A stretch of DNA of 64,000 nt from JBCBJX01 sp964342855 (GCA_964342855.1 CAYFIB010000011.1:24106-88105), one strand, 5' to 3'; shown: positions 43,313 through 52,732, counted from the first letter of the stretch. The notes: a model not told the origin generated them from the letters alone. Numbers and translations: made by a program.

Positions 43313-45442
43313 TTACTCGTCGCCGCCGTCTTTCGGGATCTCCTTGCCGGTCGTCTGGTCGACGACCTTCATGGAGAGGCGGACTTTGCCGCGATCATCG
43401 AAGCCCATGAGCTTCACATAGACCGTATCGCCTTCCTTCACGACGTCCGTCGTCTTCTCCGGGCGACCGTCGGTCAGCTGGGAGATGTGGACGAGACCGT
43501 CGCGGGCGCCGAAGAAGTTCACGAACGCGCCGAATTCGACGGTCTTCACGACCTTGCCCTCGTAGACTTCGCCGACTTCCGGCTCGGCGACGATGGATCT
43601 GATCCATTTCACCGCCGCTTCGATCTGCGATTTGTCAGCCGAGGCGATCTTGATGAGGCCGTCGTCATTGATGTCGACCTTGGCGCCCGTTTTCTCGACG
43701 ATCTCGCGGATCACCTTGCCGCCGGAGCCGATCACTTCACGGATTTTGTCGGTCGGGATCTGCATCGTTTCGATGCGCGGGGCGTTCTCGCCGAGATCGT
43801 CGCGCGCTTCGGTGAGGGCTTTCGACATTTCGCCGAGGATGTGCGCGCGGCCGTCTTTCGCCTGAGCAAGGGCGACCTGCATGATCTCCTCGGTGATGCC
43901 GGCGACCTTGATGTCCATCTGCAGCGAGGTGACGCCGTCGGACGTGCCCGCCACTTTGAAGTCCATGTCGCCGAGATGATCCTCGTCGCCGAGGATGTCG
44001 GAGAGAACCGCGAAGCGCTCGCCTTCAAGGATGAGGCCCATGGCGATGCCCGCCACTGGACGCTTCACCGGGACGCCCGCATCCATCATCGCGAGCGACG
44101 AACCGCAGACCGTCGCCATGGAAGACGAACCGTTCGACTCGGTGATCTCCGACACGAGGCGGATGACGTAAGGGAACTCGTCCTGGCTCGGAAGAACGGC
44201 GCGCAGCGCCCGCCAGGCGAGCTTGCCGTGGCCGATCTCGCGACGGCCCGGCGAGCCCATGCGGCCCGTCTCCCCGACCGAATACGGCGGGAAGTTGTAG
44301 TGCAGCATGAACGATTCTTTGTACGTCCCTTCGAGCGCGTCGATAAACTGCTCGTCGTCGCCCGTGCCGAGGGTCGCGACCACGAGGGCCTGCGTCTCGC
44401 CGCGGGTGAAGAGCGAAGAGCCGTGCGTGCGCGGCAGGATGCCGACTTCCGAAACGATCTGACGGACGGTCTTGGTGTCGCGCCCGTCGATGCGGGTTCC
44501 GCTATCGAGGATCTGGCTGCGGACGATATCGGCTTCGAGGGACTTCAGAAGCCCCGCGACCATGCCTTTGTCGAGGGCCGCATCGCCCGCCGCGTCGCCG
44601 CAGAGAGCTTCAACCGCGTTCACCTTGGCGGCGGCGATTTTCTCCTGACGCTGCTGCTTGATCTGCTCAGCGTACGCGTCCTTGAGAGCGGCTTCCGCGG
44701 CGCCGCGAACGGCGGCCATGTGCGCGGAGTTGTCGGCGGGCTGATAATCCCACGGCTCTTTCGCGCATTTCTGGGCGAGGTCGATGATGAGGCCGATGAC
44801 CTCTTTCGCCGCCGCATGGCCCGCCATGACGGCGCCGAGCATCGTTTCTTCCGAGAGCTCTTTCGCTTCGGATTCGACCATCATGACGGCGTCGTGCGTG
44901 CCGGCCATGATGAGGTCGAGCTTGGTGTCGTCCATGTCGGCGAGCGGCGGGTTCACGACGAATTCATCGTTGATGACGCCGACGCGCGCGGCGCCGATGG
45001 GGCCGAGGAACGGAACGCCCGAGATCGTCAGCGCCGCGGAGGCGGCGACCATGGCGACGATGTCCGGATCGTTTTCGAGGTCATGGGAGAGAACCGTGCA
45101 GACGACCTGCACTTCGTTCTTGAAGCCCGGCGCGAAGAGCGGGCGGATCGGCCGGTCGATGAGGCGCGAGGTGAGCGTCTCTTTCTCCGTAGGCCGACCT
45201 TCGCGTTTGAAGAAACCGCCCGGGATCTTGCCGGCGGCGAAGGTTTTTTCTTGATAGTTGACCGTCAGCGGAAAGAAGTCGCGCGACGGATCGGCCGTCT
45301 TCTGCGCGACCACCGTCGCGAGCACGGCGGTCTCGCCATAGGTCGCGAGCACGGCGCCGTCGGCCTGACGGGCGATGCGCCCGCTTTCAAGCGTGAGCGT
45401 ACGCCCGGCCCATTCGATCGAGGATTTGTGGATTTCGAACAT
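43313..45442 (-). CDS. pnp: Polynucleotide phosphorylase
   Basis: Phosphorolytic 3'-5' exoribonuclease, core of the degradosome. 709 residues from ATG 45442 (AAGGAAACTC upstream). Two RNase PH domains, the active-site FSMKK-like GRMGSPGRREIGHGKLAWRAL segment, an alpha domain, then the KH domain (PTDKIREVIGSGGKVIREI) and S1 domain (GEVYEGKVVKTVEFGAFVNF). Downstream of rpsO, as in most bacteria. Confidence 0.98.
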   Translation of the reverse strand: MFEIHKSSIEWAGRTLTLESGRIARQADGAVLATYGETAVLATVVAQKTADPSRDFFPLTVNYQEKTFAAGKIPGGFFKREGRPTEKETLTSRLIDRPIRPLFAPGFKNEVQVVCTVLSHDLENDPDIVAMVAASAALTISGVPFLGPIGAARVGVINDEFVVNPPLADMDDTKLDLIMAGTHDAVMMVESEAKELSEETMLGAVMAGHAAAKEVIGLIIDLAQKCAKEPWDYQPADNSAHMAAVRGAAEAALKDAYAEQIKQQRQEKIAAAKVNAVEALCGDAAGDAALDKGMVAGLLKSLEADIVRSQILDSGTRIDGRDTKTVRQIVSEVGILPRTHGSSLFTRGETQALVVATLGTGDDEQFIDALEGTYKESFMLHYNFPPYSVGETGRMGSPGRREIGHGKLAWRALRAVLPSQDEFPYVIRLVSEITESNGSSSMATVCGSSLAMMDAGVPVKRPVAGIAMGLILEGERFAVLSDILGDEDHLGDMDFKVAGTSDGVTSLQMDIKVAGITEEIMQVALAQAKDGRAHILGEMSKALTEARDDLGENAPRIETMQIPTDKIREVIGSGGKVIREIVEKTGAKVDINDDGLIKIASADKSQIEAAVKWIRSIVAEPEVGEVYEGKVVKTVEFGAFVNFFGARDGLVHISQLTDGRPEKTTDVVKEGDTVYVKLMGFDDRGKVRLSMKVVDQTTGKEIPKDGGDE

Positions 45443-45483
45443 GAGTTTCCTTACCCGGACCGATCATCGTCGCCGGCCCGTCC

Positions 45484-45517
45484 GTTATGAAAACGGGCGC
45501 TCCAAACGAGCGCCCGT
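45484..45517 (-). terminator. Hairpin between rpsO and pnp (weak terminator/attenuator)
   Basis: On the minus strand, ACGGGCGCTC / GAGCGCCCGT form a 10-bp stem with a 5-base loop, followed by TTTTCATAACGG, a short U tract. Typical of the rpsO-pnp intergenic region, where it gives partial termination and an RNase III site. Confidence 0.7.
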
Positions 45518-45531
45518 CGAAGAAGCTCTGC

Positions 45532-45801
45532 TTAGCGGCGCAGGCCCAGCCGGTCGATGAGGTTCTGATAGCGCGACGCGTCCTTGCGTTTCACATAGTC
45601 AAGGAGGCGGCGGCGCTGGGAGACCATCTTCAGAAGACCGCGACGTGAGTGGTTGTCTTTCTTGTGGCCTTTGAAGTGCTCGGTCAGGTTGGAAATGCGC
45701 TCCGAGAGAATGGCCACCTGGACTTCCGGGGACCCGGTGTCGCCTTCTTTGGCGGCGTATTCTTTAATCAGCTCGGCTTTGCGCTCAGCGGTAATCGACA
45801 T
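45532..45801 (-). CDS. rpsO: 30S ribosomal protein S15
   Basis: 89-residue small-subunit protein. ITAERKAELIKEYAAKEGDTGSPEVQVAILSERI, HFKGHKKDNHSRRGLL and LLDYVKRKDASRYQNLI are the diagnostic segments. Starts at ATG 45801 with GGAAG 6 bases upstream. Binds 16S rRNA and often its own mRNA. Confidence 0.98.
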   Translation of the reverse strand: MSITAERKAELIKEYAAKEGDTGSPEVQVAILSERISNLTEHFKGHKKDNHSRRGLLKMVSQRRRLLDYVKRKDASRYQNLIDRLGLRR

Positions 45802-46049
45802 TTTTTCTTCCTACATCCGGCGCCGGTACGAATGCGGCCAGGCCGGGACGCCGTCCAGCCTGGTCCAAGCTCCTGTTGTCGAGGAGGAGCGGCCTTATGC
45901 GGCGCGGACGGCGCCTTGTCCAGCGCCGAGTTCCTGACATCCCCAATAACAACTCATTCACGTTAACACCCGGTTGTCGCGGAAGTGCGACGCGATTGCG
46001 TCGTTTGGCGGGCGGCTTGCAGAGCGCTAGAAGCGCGCGAGGGGGCGAG

Positions 46050-47177
46050 ATGGCTTTAACGGCGGAAAACAAGTCGACAAGCAGCGCCAGCGGTTCGGCG
46101 ACGGACCTGCACATCTTGCCGCTCGACGGCCTGCGCGGCTTCGCGGCGTTCATCGTGCTCGTCTCGCACTTCAGCAACATGGCGCTCTCAGGCGTCGATA
46201 TGGACGCTCTCATCGCCTCGCCTTCCGCCCTGTTCAGCCCGGGCGGCGTTCAGAAGGCCGCCTTCGGCGTCTTCGGCAGCGGCGCCGGGCAGATAGGCGT
46301 CATGATGTTTTTCGCGCTCAGCGCGTTCTTGATGTTCCACCTCTATTTCACCCGCCCGCCGACGACTGAGACCCAGAAAAAGTTCGTCATCTCCCGCGTT
46401 GCGCGCATCCTGCCGCTCTATTACGCGGTCGTCCTGATCGGTTTCATCATCGACCAGACGGCGCCGTTTCCGTTTCTCGACCTGACGCCCGCTGACCTGC
46501 CCGCGCATCTGCTGCTGGTCGGCAATGTGTCGGTGCTCTGGACGATCCCGCCGGAGCTCGCCTTCTATCTCGTCTTCCTCGCGCTCTGGCGGTTCGGTCA
46601 TAGGCGACCGCAGGCGCTCTATGGCGGTCTCGCGGTCTTCATCATCGTCTGGAACCTGGCGCCTAATTTCTGGGCGAGCAGGACGTTCGAGTTCTTCGCC
46701 CTCGGGGGGCTCCTGCACTGGGCTTACGCCTCCGGCGTTCGGCTGGGCTTCGACCGGGCGCCCGGCTGGGCGGCGGCGCTCGGGTTCGGCGCGCTGTTCT
46801 TGACGATACTGCCCGTCGTTCAGCGAAGCGTTCTCGGCGTCGATCTCGTCCAGAGCGGCTGGCAGTCCGAACGCGTGCTTCTGACGATCGCCATCCTGTT
46901 CCTGCTGGTTCTGAACAACCCGTTCCTGCAGCGAGTATTCAGCATCGCGCCCATGCGCTTTCTCGGGAAAATCTCGTTCTCGCTCTATCTCACGCACCTG
47001 CTGGTGCTGAACGGGCTGAACCATGCCGGCCTTCTCCAGCCGAACATCTTTTCCTTTACGCTCGCCGCAGGCCTCGCGATTGTGCTGAGTTATGGGACGT
47101 ATACGGCGATTGAAGCCCCGAGCCGCGAGTCCATCCGGAACGCGCTCTCAAAACGCTCAGCGGCTGCGACGGCGTGA
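46050..47177 (+). CDS. Acyltransferase family 3 membrane protein (OafA/YrhL-like)
   Basis: Integral membrane O-acyltransferase modifying surface glycans or lipids. 375 residues from ATG 46050 (GGGGGCGAG upstream); the longer frame from 45876 is not protein-like. Family N terminus LHILPLDGLRGFAAFIVLVSHF (conserved His) and FFALSAFLMFHLYF then 9-10 TM segments; MRFLGKISFSLYLTHLLVLNG is the C-terminal hallmark. Acceptor unknown. A possible role in LPS or capsule modification would fit the ABC exporter elsewhere. Confidence 0.87.
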   Translation: MALTAENKSTSSASGSATDLHILPLDGLRGFAAFIVLVSHFSNMALSGVDMDALIASPSALFSPGGVQKAAFGVFGSGAGQIGVMMFFALSAFLMFHLYFTRPPTTETQKKFVISRVARILPLYYAVVLIGFIIDQTAPFPFLDLTPADLPAHLLLVGNVSVLWTIPPELAFYLVFLALWRFGHRRPQALYGGLAVFIIVWNLAPNFWASRTFEFFALGGLLHWAYASGVRLGFDRAPGWAAALGFGALFLTILPVVQRSVLGVDLVQSGWQSERVLLTIAILFLLVLNNPFLQRVFSIAPMRFLGKISFSLYLTHLLVLNGLNHAGLLQPNIFSFTLAAGLAIVLSYGTYTAIEAPSRESIRNALSKRSAAATA

Positions 47178-47181
47178 TCCG

Positions 47182-48099
47182 TCAGCCCCACGGCCCTTTG
47201 CCGGAGGCGTCGTCCCACAGGCCGCCGTCGGCGCCGGGCGCGCTCGCCGCTGCGCCGCGGGCCATGGCGGCGAGTTTGTCGATCCGGTTCTGGGTCGCCG
47301 GGTGGGTGGAGAAGAGATTGTCCGCGCCGCGGCCCGAAAGCGGGTTCATGATCATCATCTGACCCGTCGCCGGGACGCGCTCGGCGGTCTCGTTCGGAAT
47401 GCGGGCGACGCCCTGCGAAATTTTCGCGAGCGCGGAGGCGAGCGCCATCGGGTCGCCGGAGATCTCCGCTCCGATGCGGTCGGCCTCGTATTCGCGCCCG
47501 CGGCTGATCGCCATCTGAACGAGGGACGCCGCCAGCGGGGCGAGGATCATCAGCGCGATGGTCCCGATGAGCCCGCCGGCGTTGTTCCGGTTGCCGCCGA
47601 AAAAGAGGGCGAAGTTCGCGAGCATGGAGATGGCGCCGGCGATGGTCGCGGTCACCGTCATCGTCAGGGTGTCGCGGTTCTTCACGTGGGCGAGCTCGTG
47701 CGCCATCACGCCGTCGACCTCGCGCTCGTTCAACATGCGCAGGAGGCCCGTGGTCGCGGCGACGGCGGCGTGCTGCGGGTCGCGGCCGGTGGCGAAGGCG
47801 TTCGGCTGGTCGGTCTCGATGACATAGACCGCCGGGCGCGGCATGCCGGCGCGGTCCGCCAGGCGGTGGACGCCATCGACATAGCGGCGGATGAGGCCGG
47901 AGGCCGCGCCTTCGTCCACGCGCTTGGCGTTGTACATCTTCAGGACGATCTTGTCGGCGTTCCAGTAGGAAAAGAGGTTCATGCCCGCGGCGATGAGGAA
48001 GGCGATGACCATGCCGCCCGCGCCGCCGATGAGGAGGCCGACGAAACCGAAGAGCGCCGTCAGCGCCGCGATCAGCATGAAGGTCCGCATCATGTTCAT
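47182..48099 (-). CDS. htpX: Membrane zinc metalloprotease HtpX
   Basis: M48 peptidase degrading misfolded membrane proteins. 305 residues. Zinc site HELAHVKN with a Glu base and a distal EADRIGAEISG. Two N-terminal TM helices (MLIAALTALFGFVGLLIGGA and VIAFLIAAGMNLFSYW region) and two central ones flank the active site. Downstream tail is Gly/Ala-rich. Convergent to the acyltransferase with a 4-base gap. Confidence 0.95.
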   Translation of the reverse strand: MNMMRTFMLIAALTALFGFVGLLIGGAGGMVIAFLIAAGMNLFSYWNADKIVLKMYNAKRVDEGAASGLIRRYVDGVHRLADRAGMPRPAVYVIETDQPNAFATGRDPQHAAVAATTGLLRMLNEREVDGVMAHELAHVKNRDTLTMTVTATIAGAISMLANFALFFGGNRNNAGGLIGTIALMILAPLAASLVQMAISRGREYEADRIGAEISGDPMALASALAKISQGVARIPNETAERVPATGQMMIMNPLSGRGADNLFSTHPATQNRIDKLAAMARGAAASAPGADGGLWDDASGKGPWG

Positions 48100-48177
48100 C
48101 GAAGGAAGTCTCCTATGACGCGGGGTGGTCCCGCTCTCTTGAGCGTTTAAATGAATGCGGGATCAACGAGGTTCAAT

Positions 48178-48363
48178 ATGAGCGACGACCTGCCCGAAGC
48201 CGCCAAGCGCGCCCTCGCCGAAGCCGAAGAGCGCCGGAAACAACGCGCCGCCGAACGCGCGCCCGCGCCGAAAGAGATCGGCGGCCCCAAGGCGGCCGAA
48301 GAAGGCGCGGAGCCGACCCGTTACGGCGACTGGGAAAAGGGCGGTCGGGCGATCGACTTCTAA
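48178..48363 (+). CDS. DUF1674 protein, succinate dehydrogenase assembly factor 4 homologue
   Basis: 61 residues from ATG 48178; the frame begins at 48151 without an SD. The C-terminal TRYGDWEKGGRAIDF is the SDHAF4 signature, which helps flavinylated SdhA mature. N-terminal half is a charged helix with EAEERRKQRAAERA. Divergent from htpX. Confidence 0.88.
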   Translation: MSDDLPEAAKRALAEAEERRKQRAAERAPAPKEIGGPKAAEEGAEPTRYGDWEKGGRAIDF

Positions 48364-48371
48364 AGCGGCCC

Positions 48372-48386
48372 CTAACGAGGCGTTAA
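48372..48386 (+). promoter_or_regulatory. Possible CtrA site (CTAA-N7-TTAA)
   Basis: CTAACGAGGCGTTAA has one mismatch to TTAA-N7-TTAA, 13 bases before the first start of the sterol desaturase gene. Low specificity, offered only because DivL implies a CtrA circuit. Confidence 0.3.
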
Positions 48387-48398
48387 GCGCCGCGCGCG

Positions 48399-49388
48399 AT
48401 GATCGCGCCCATGGAATTCCTTGAAAAAGCCGCCACCGGCCTCGGCCTCTCGCTCTACACCGTCGCCGCCGATCCGGGCGCGCGGGTCTATGCGGGCTAC
48501 ATCATCATCGGCGCCCTGATCGCGTTCGCCATCGGCGGACGCGAGACCCTTGAAAAAGGCATTCTCGACCGGGCGATCTGGACGTCGAAATCGGCGCGGA
48601 TCGACTATCTCTCCATGGTCCTGAACCCGCTCGCGCTCGCCCTCGGCTGGTCGGCGCTGATCCTCAACAGCGCGTGGGTGACATCCGGCGTCCAGTCCGC
48701 GCTCTCCGCCTTCGGACCGTTCGCGCTCCCCTCGCCGTTTGTCTGGATTGCGGCGACGCTCGCGGTTTTTCTCGCACACGATCTCGCCGTCTACGTCGCC
48801 CACTGGCTGATGCACAAAATTCCGGCGCTCTGGGAGTTCCACAAATTCCATCACTCGGCGGAGCGTCTCAACGTCTTCACCGCCCATCGCGCGCACCCGG
48901 CGGAGCTGCTCGTCGCCGGGTCCGTGATGGCGCTTCTGATCGGCGGGACGAACGGCGTTCTTTACGCCCTCATCGGCCCGGAGACGGCGCCCGCGACCCT
49001 CGCCGGCGCGAACGTCGTCTGGGTCGCAGCGAACATCGCCGGCGGCTCCCTGCGGCATACGGAGGTCTGGCTTTCATTCGGGCCGCGCGTGGAGCGCTGG
49101 ATCATCTCCCCCGCCATGCACCAGATCCACCATTCCGAAGCGGAAAAGCACTGGGACAAGAATCTCGGCGCGACACTCGCCGTCTGGGACCGCCTCTTCG
49201 GCACGCTCTACGTGACCCACGGGCGCGAGGAGCTCACATACGGCTTCGGCGAGGAGACGCCGGAATTCCGCACCCTGAAGGGCGCTTACCTCGCGCCGTT
49301 TGCTAAGGCGGCGCGGAAGATGTCGCTTAATAATCCGGACGAAGCGAAGTCAATGCCGGGGGTGGTGGAAGGGCAATCGGCCCCATGA
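48399..49388 (+). CDS. Sterol desaturase / fatty-acid hydroxylase family protein
   Basis: Di-iron membrane oxygenase. 329 residues from 48399 (ATG 48411 is also possible). Three His clusters are visible: HDLAVYVAHWLMH, HKFHHSAERLN, and later MHQIHHSEAEKHWDKNLGATLAVWDRLFG, as in the family. Two to four TM helices precede them. The substrate could be a sterol, carotenoid or lipid A-type acyl chain. Confidence 0.87.
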   Translation: MIAPMEFLEKAATGLGLSLYTVAADPGARVYAGYIIIGALIAFAIGGRETLEKGILDRAIWTSKSARIDYLSMVLNPLALALGWSALILNSAWVTSGVQSALSAFGPFALPSPFVWIAATLAVFLAHDLAVYVAHWLMHKIPALWEFHKFHHSAERLNVFTAHRAHPAELLVAGSVMALLIGGTNGVLYALIGPETAPATLAGANVVWVAANIAGGSLRHTEVWLSFGPRVERWIISPAMHQIHHSEAEKHWDKNLGATLAVWDRLFGTLYVTHGREELTYGFGEETPEFRTLKGAYLAPFAKAARKMSLNNPDEAKSMPGVVEGQSAP

Positions 49389-49623
49389 AACAGCGACGAT
49401 AAACGCTCAGACCCCGTCTCCTCGCAATCAAATAGTTTCATAATAATATTCATTGATCTGATAAATTTTACGTGAGCTAGCGAGGAATAAATACTCTTCA
49501 TCGCTCCCTCCTGTCATTTCATCGATTCGCGGCTCGCCTTCCTTCGGCGTCTTCAACACCTTCGTTATGCTTTCGCGGAATTCGTTCATCTACAGGGGCC
49601 GCGCCCTGCTCCAAGGTAAAACA
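49389..49623. other. AT-richer non-coding stretch before the esterase gene
   Basis: No credible ORF or hairpin. It is markedly AT-richer (for example AATAGTTTCATAATAATATTC) than the flanks. It probably holds the promoter of the lipoprotein gene at 49624 and marks the left edge of transferred DNA. Confidence 0.5.
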
Positions 49624-50922
49624 ATGCATAAAAGACAATCCTCTTTCGTAGCCGCACTCCTGGCGTCCAGCATCGGCCTCACCTCATGCGGCGTTGGCCA
49701 TCTGCGAAATGTCAGCTTACGTCCCGACGGAGAATCAGCCTCTCCGCCGGCTCTAAGCGAATTTGAGGGCGACGCCGAGGCGCGCACTTCTGACGACTGG
49801 GAGACACGACGAGCCCCGCTCCTGCGCGCTGCGTTTGCGCGTGAATTTTATGGTCGCACCCCGGATGAATTCGAGACTATCGTTGATAAAACGCGAATTC
49901 TTGACGATGAACTGTACGATGGGCTGGGCGTTCTGGAATATAATAGACTGATAATACGCACACGGTTTGGCACGGGCGAATGGCATGAACAACCGATTCG
50001 ACTTGTCATCGCCAAACCGAAATCGGCGATACGGCCATCCCCGACAGTCCTGAAGATGGATTTCTGCCCATTGGGACAGGTGTTTCAAAGCGAGGCCTTA
50101 CCTGACGAAGGATGGGTCTGTGGTCCATCCGGCTTTGAACCTCTGAACGGTTTCGTCTGGTGGACCCTCGGTTCCTATCATATCGCCCCTCCCATTAAAG
50201 AGCTGCTCTCGCGCGGTTATGCCTACGCATCTATCAGCGTGAACGATTTCGTACCGGATAGCCGACGTCACGCGCGAGAGAGACTTGAAACGCTTTCCGT
50301 CGGCATCGATCAACAAGAAGCCTGGGGGTCGTTGGCGGCTTGGGCGTTTCAGTTCTCTCGGGCGATTGACCATCTGGATACAGATAGTGACCTTGATACT
50401 CAACGTACCGCCATTTACGGTCACTCACGCTACGGTAAATCAGCCCTGATTGCAGGCGCCTTCGACAGCCGTATAGACGCTGTCATTGCTCACCAATCCG
50501 GCAGAGGCGGGGCGGCCCTTACACGAAGCGATAATGGAGAACCGATGGAGGATATGACTGAGACCTTCAGCACGTGGCTGTCGCCTAAATATAACGATCT
50601 GGTTGCTTCTGGGGGCGGGAAAGATCTGCCATTCGATCAGCACCAACTCATATCGCTTATCGCCCCGCGAGCTGTCCTTCTCGGCCACGGACGGCGCGAC
50701 AGTTGGTCAGACCCCCACGGCGCATTTCGCGCGGCGCAAGGCGCCACGCCAGCTTACAGACTGTACGGCTCCGAAGGGCTCACCGCAAAAAAACTGAACG
50801 AGTTCGATCCAGACGCAGATATCTCATTCTGGATGCGCGGCGGCACCCATGGCGAAACCAAAAAAGACTGGTCGGCCTTTTTCGAGTTTCTCGATGCGCA
50901 TTTCGATACGGACGCCCCTTAA
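49624..50922 (+). CDS. Alpha/beta-hydrolase lipoprotein, glucuronoyl-esterase (CE15)-like
   Basis: 432 residues from ATG 49624 (AAGGTAAAACA upstream). Lipobox in SSIGLTSCG. The nucleophile elbow GHSRYGKSALIAGAFDSRIDAVI is the CE15 type; GRGGAALTRSDNGE, SPKYNDLV, DLPFDQHQLISLIAPRAVLLGHG and the C-terminal HGETKKDW (likely catalytic His) agree. CE15 enzymes split glucuronoyl esters of lignin-carbohydrate. The gene is lower in GC with different codon use, so probably acquired. No glycan locus nearby. Confidence 0.8.
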   Translation: MHKRQSSFVAALLASSIGLTSCGVGHLRNVSLRPDGESASPPALSEFEGDAEARTSDDWETRRAPLLRAAFAREFYGRTPDEFETIVDKTRILDDELYDGLGVLEYNRLIIRTRFGTGEWHEQPIRLVIAKPKSAIRPSPTVLKMDFCPLGQVFQSEALPDEGWVCGPSGFEPLNGFVWWTLGSYHIAPPIKELLSRGYAYASISVNDFVPDSRRHARERLETLSVGIDQQEAWGSLAAWAFQFSRAIDHLDTDSDLDTQRTAIYGHSRYGKSALIAGAFDSRIDAVIAHQSGRGGAALTRSDNGEPMEDMTETFSTWLSPKYNDLVASGGGKDLPFDQHQLISLIAPRAVLLGHGRRDSWSDPHGAFRAAQGATPAYRLYGSEGLTAKKLNEFDPDADISFWMRGGTHGETKKDWSAFFEFLDAHFDTDAP

Positions 50923-50933
50923 CCGCGATCGTC

Positions 50934-51641
50934 TCAACTCTCCGGAGCATCGATTTCCGTAAGGATCGCCCGCGCCGCCGCGGCCGGGTCGTCCGCCTGC
51001 GTGATCGGGCGGCCGACGACGAGGCGGCTCGCTCCGGCTTCGAGCGCCGCGGCGGGCGTCGCGACGCGCTTCTGGTCGCCGACATCCGCGCCCGCGGGCC
51101 GCACGCCGGGGGTGACGATTTCGAAGTCCGCCCCGAAGCGCCGGCGCAGCGCCGCCGCTTCATGGGGGCTCGCGACGAGACCGTCAGCCCCCGCCTCAAG
51201 CGCGATCTCCGCGCGCTTCAGGACGAGATCGGCGACGGACATCTGAAAACCCGCCCGCTCGATCGCCGCCTGATCCAGGCTCGTCAGCACCGTGACGGCG
51301 AGGATCTTGAGGCGCGGATCGTCGCCGCGCCCTTCAGCGGCGGCGGCGATGGCGTCATGGTCGGCGTGCACCGTCAGGAAGTCAGCGTTCAGCGCCCGGA
51401 CGGAGCGCGTCGCCTTCTCCACCGTCGCGCCGATATCGAGGAACTTGAAATCGAGAAAGACCCGCGCCCCGGCGTCCGACAGCCGCCGCGCGAATTCCGC
51501 CCCGCCGAGGGGAAAGAGCTGCAGGCCGATCTTGTAAAACGAGACTGCGTCGCCGAGGGCGACGGTCATCGCCTCGGCGTCGACGACGCTCCGCAGGTCG
51601 AGAGCGACAATGAGGCGGTCTTTGGGACCAAGGAGCGTCAT
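50934..51641 (-). CDS. pyrF: Orotidine 5'-phosphate decarboxylase
   Basis: Last step of UMP synthesis. 235 residues from ATG 51641, which overlaps the upstream nth stop as ATGA. The catalytic DxKxxDI motif (FLDFKFLDIGATV), GLQLFPLGG, TVHADHDAI and C-terminal GVRPAGADVGDQKRVATP with GRPITQADDP agree with group I enzymes. Confidence 0.96.
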   Translation of the reverse strand: MTLLGPKDRLIVALDLRSVVDAEAMTVALGDAVSFYKIGLQLFPLGGAEFARRLSDAGARVFLDFKFLDIGATVEKATRSVRALNADFLTVHADHDAIAAAAEGRGDDPRLKILAVTVLTSLDQAAIERAGFQMSVADLVLKRAEIALEAGADGLVASPHEAAALRRRFGADFEIVTPGVRPAGADVGDQKRVATPAAALEAGASRLVVGRPITQADDPAAAARAILTEIDAPES

Positions 51642-52732
51642 CGGACGATCTCCGGCGCAGCGGCGGCGAGCTTTTTCGGCGCGACCGCCCGATAGCTCTG
51701 GTCGATCCATTCCATCAGCAGATCCTCCGGCGGCGCGTCGTCAGGCGCGAATTTGACGGTGACCCAGCCGGACCGGCCGAGGCCGTATCCTGAAGCTTCC
51801 GCGAACGGCAGGGTCAGCGCCATTTCGGACGAAAGCGGCAGCTTCACCGTCAGGCCGCACTTTTCGTCGCCCGAATACATGAACATGAACGTCTTCTTGC
51901 GGACCTTCATCGCCGTTTCACCCCACGGGTGCTCTTCCACGGCTTCCGGATAGCCGAGGGCGAAGGCCTTCAGACGCTCCCAGACGGCGGGCGCCCTGTC
52001 CTTGGCGGCGCTTTTCTTCGCGGCCTTCGCCGGCGCCTTACGCGCCGCCTTCTTCGCCGGCTTCGGCTCGACGATCGTCTTCTCTTTGAACCCGCACAGA
52101 TCTTCGACGGCGCAGTTCGCGCAGTCGGGCTTCCCTTGCGCTTTGCAGACATATCGGCCGTGCAGGATGAGCCAATGGTGGGCGTGCTGAAGGAACTCCG
52201 GCGGCGTCACCTTCTCAAGACGCTGCTCCACGGCGAGGGGCGTCTTCCCGCGGGCGAGGCCCGTGCGGTTCGACACCCGGAAAATGTGCGTGTCCACCGC
52301 AATGGTCGGCATGCCGAAGGCGACGTTGCAGACGACGTTCGCCGTCTTGCGCCCGACCCCCGGCAGCTTTTCGAGTAGATCACGGTCTGCCGGCACCTCG
52401 CCGCCGTGTTCGTCGAGAAGCATCTGCGAGAGCGCGACGACGTTCTTCGCTTTGTTGCGCCAGAGCCCGATGGTCTTCACATACTCGCCGAGGCGTTCGA
52501 CGCCGAGATCGACCATCGCCTCCGGCGTCGAGGCGACGGGGAAGAGCTTCGCCGTCGCCTTGTTGACGCCGACATCGGTCGCCTGCGCGGAGAGGGTGAC
52601 GGCGACGAGAAGCGTATACGGATCGGTGTAGTGAAGCTCGGTCTCCGGCGCGGGCTTCTCCGCCGCCAGACGCGCGTAGAATTCCGCGACGTTCGCGCGG
52701 GTCATGTCCTTCGGCGCTTGCTCAAGCTTCAT
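51638..52732 (-). CDS. nth: Endonuclease III fused to MmcQ/YjbR-like domain
   Basis: 364 residues. Residues 1-215 are endonuclease III: LPGVGRKTANVVCNVAFG (helix-hairpin-helix, catalytic K129), VDTHIFRVSNR (D147), and the [4Fe-4S] loop C196-x7-C204-x2-C207-x5-C213 (E. coli has x6 in the first gap). An Ala/Lys linker (225-248) joins a second domain, 250-364, with ERLKAFALGYPEAVEEHPWGE, FMFMYSGDEKCGLTVKLPL and GLGRSGWVTVKF, the YjbR/MmcQ fold (DNA-binding-like). The fusion may add DNA-binding to the glycosylase. Coupled to pyrF. Confidence 0.93.
   Translation of the reverse strand: MKLEQAPKDMTRANVAEFYARLAAEKPAPETELHYTDPYTLLVAVTLSAQATDVGVNKATAKLFPVASTPEAMVDLGVERLGEYVKTIGLWRNKAKNVVALSQMLLDEHGGEVPADRDLLEKLPGVGRKTANVVCNVAFGMPTIAVDTHIFRVSNRTGLARGKTPLAVEQRLEKVTPPEFLQHAHHWLILHGRYVCKAQGKPDCANCAVEDLCGFKEKTIVEPKPAKKAARKAPAKAAKKSAAKDRAPAVWERLKAFALGYPEAVEEHPWGETAMKVRKKTFMFMYSGDEKCGLTVKLPLSSEMALTLPFAEASGYGLGRSGWVTVKFAPDDAPPEDLLMEWIDQSYRAVAPKKLAAAAPEIVR

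Noticed and set aside
43487..45490. A 667-residue open frame antisense to pnp
   Set aside because: Composition is Arg/Asp/Gly-rich with no fold, fully inside the pnp coding region.
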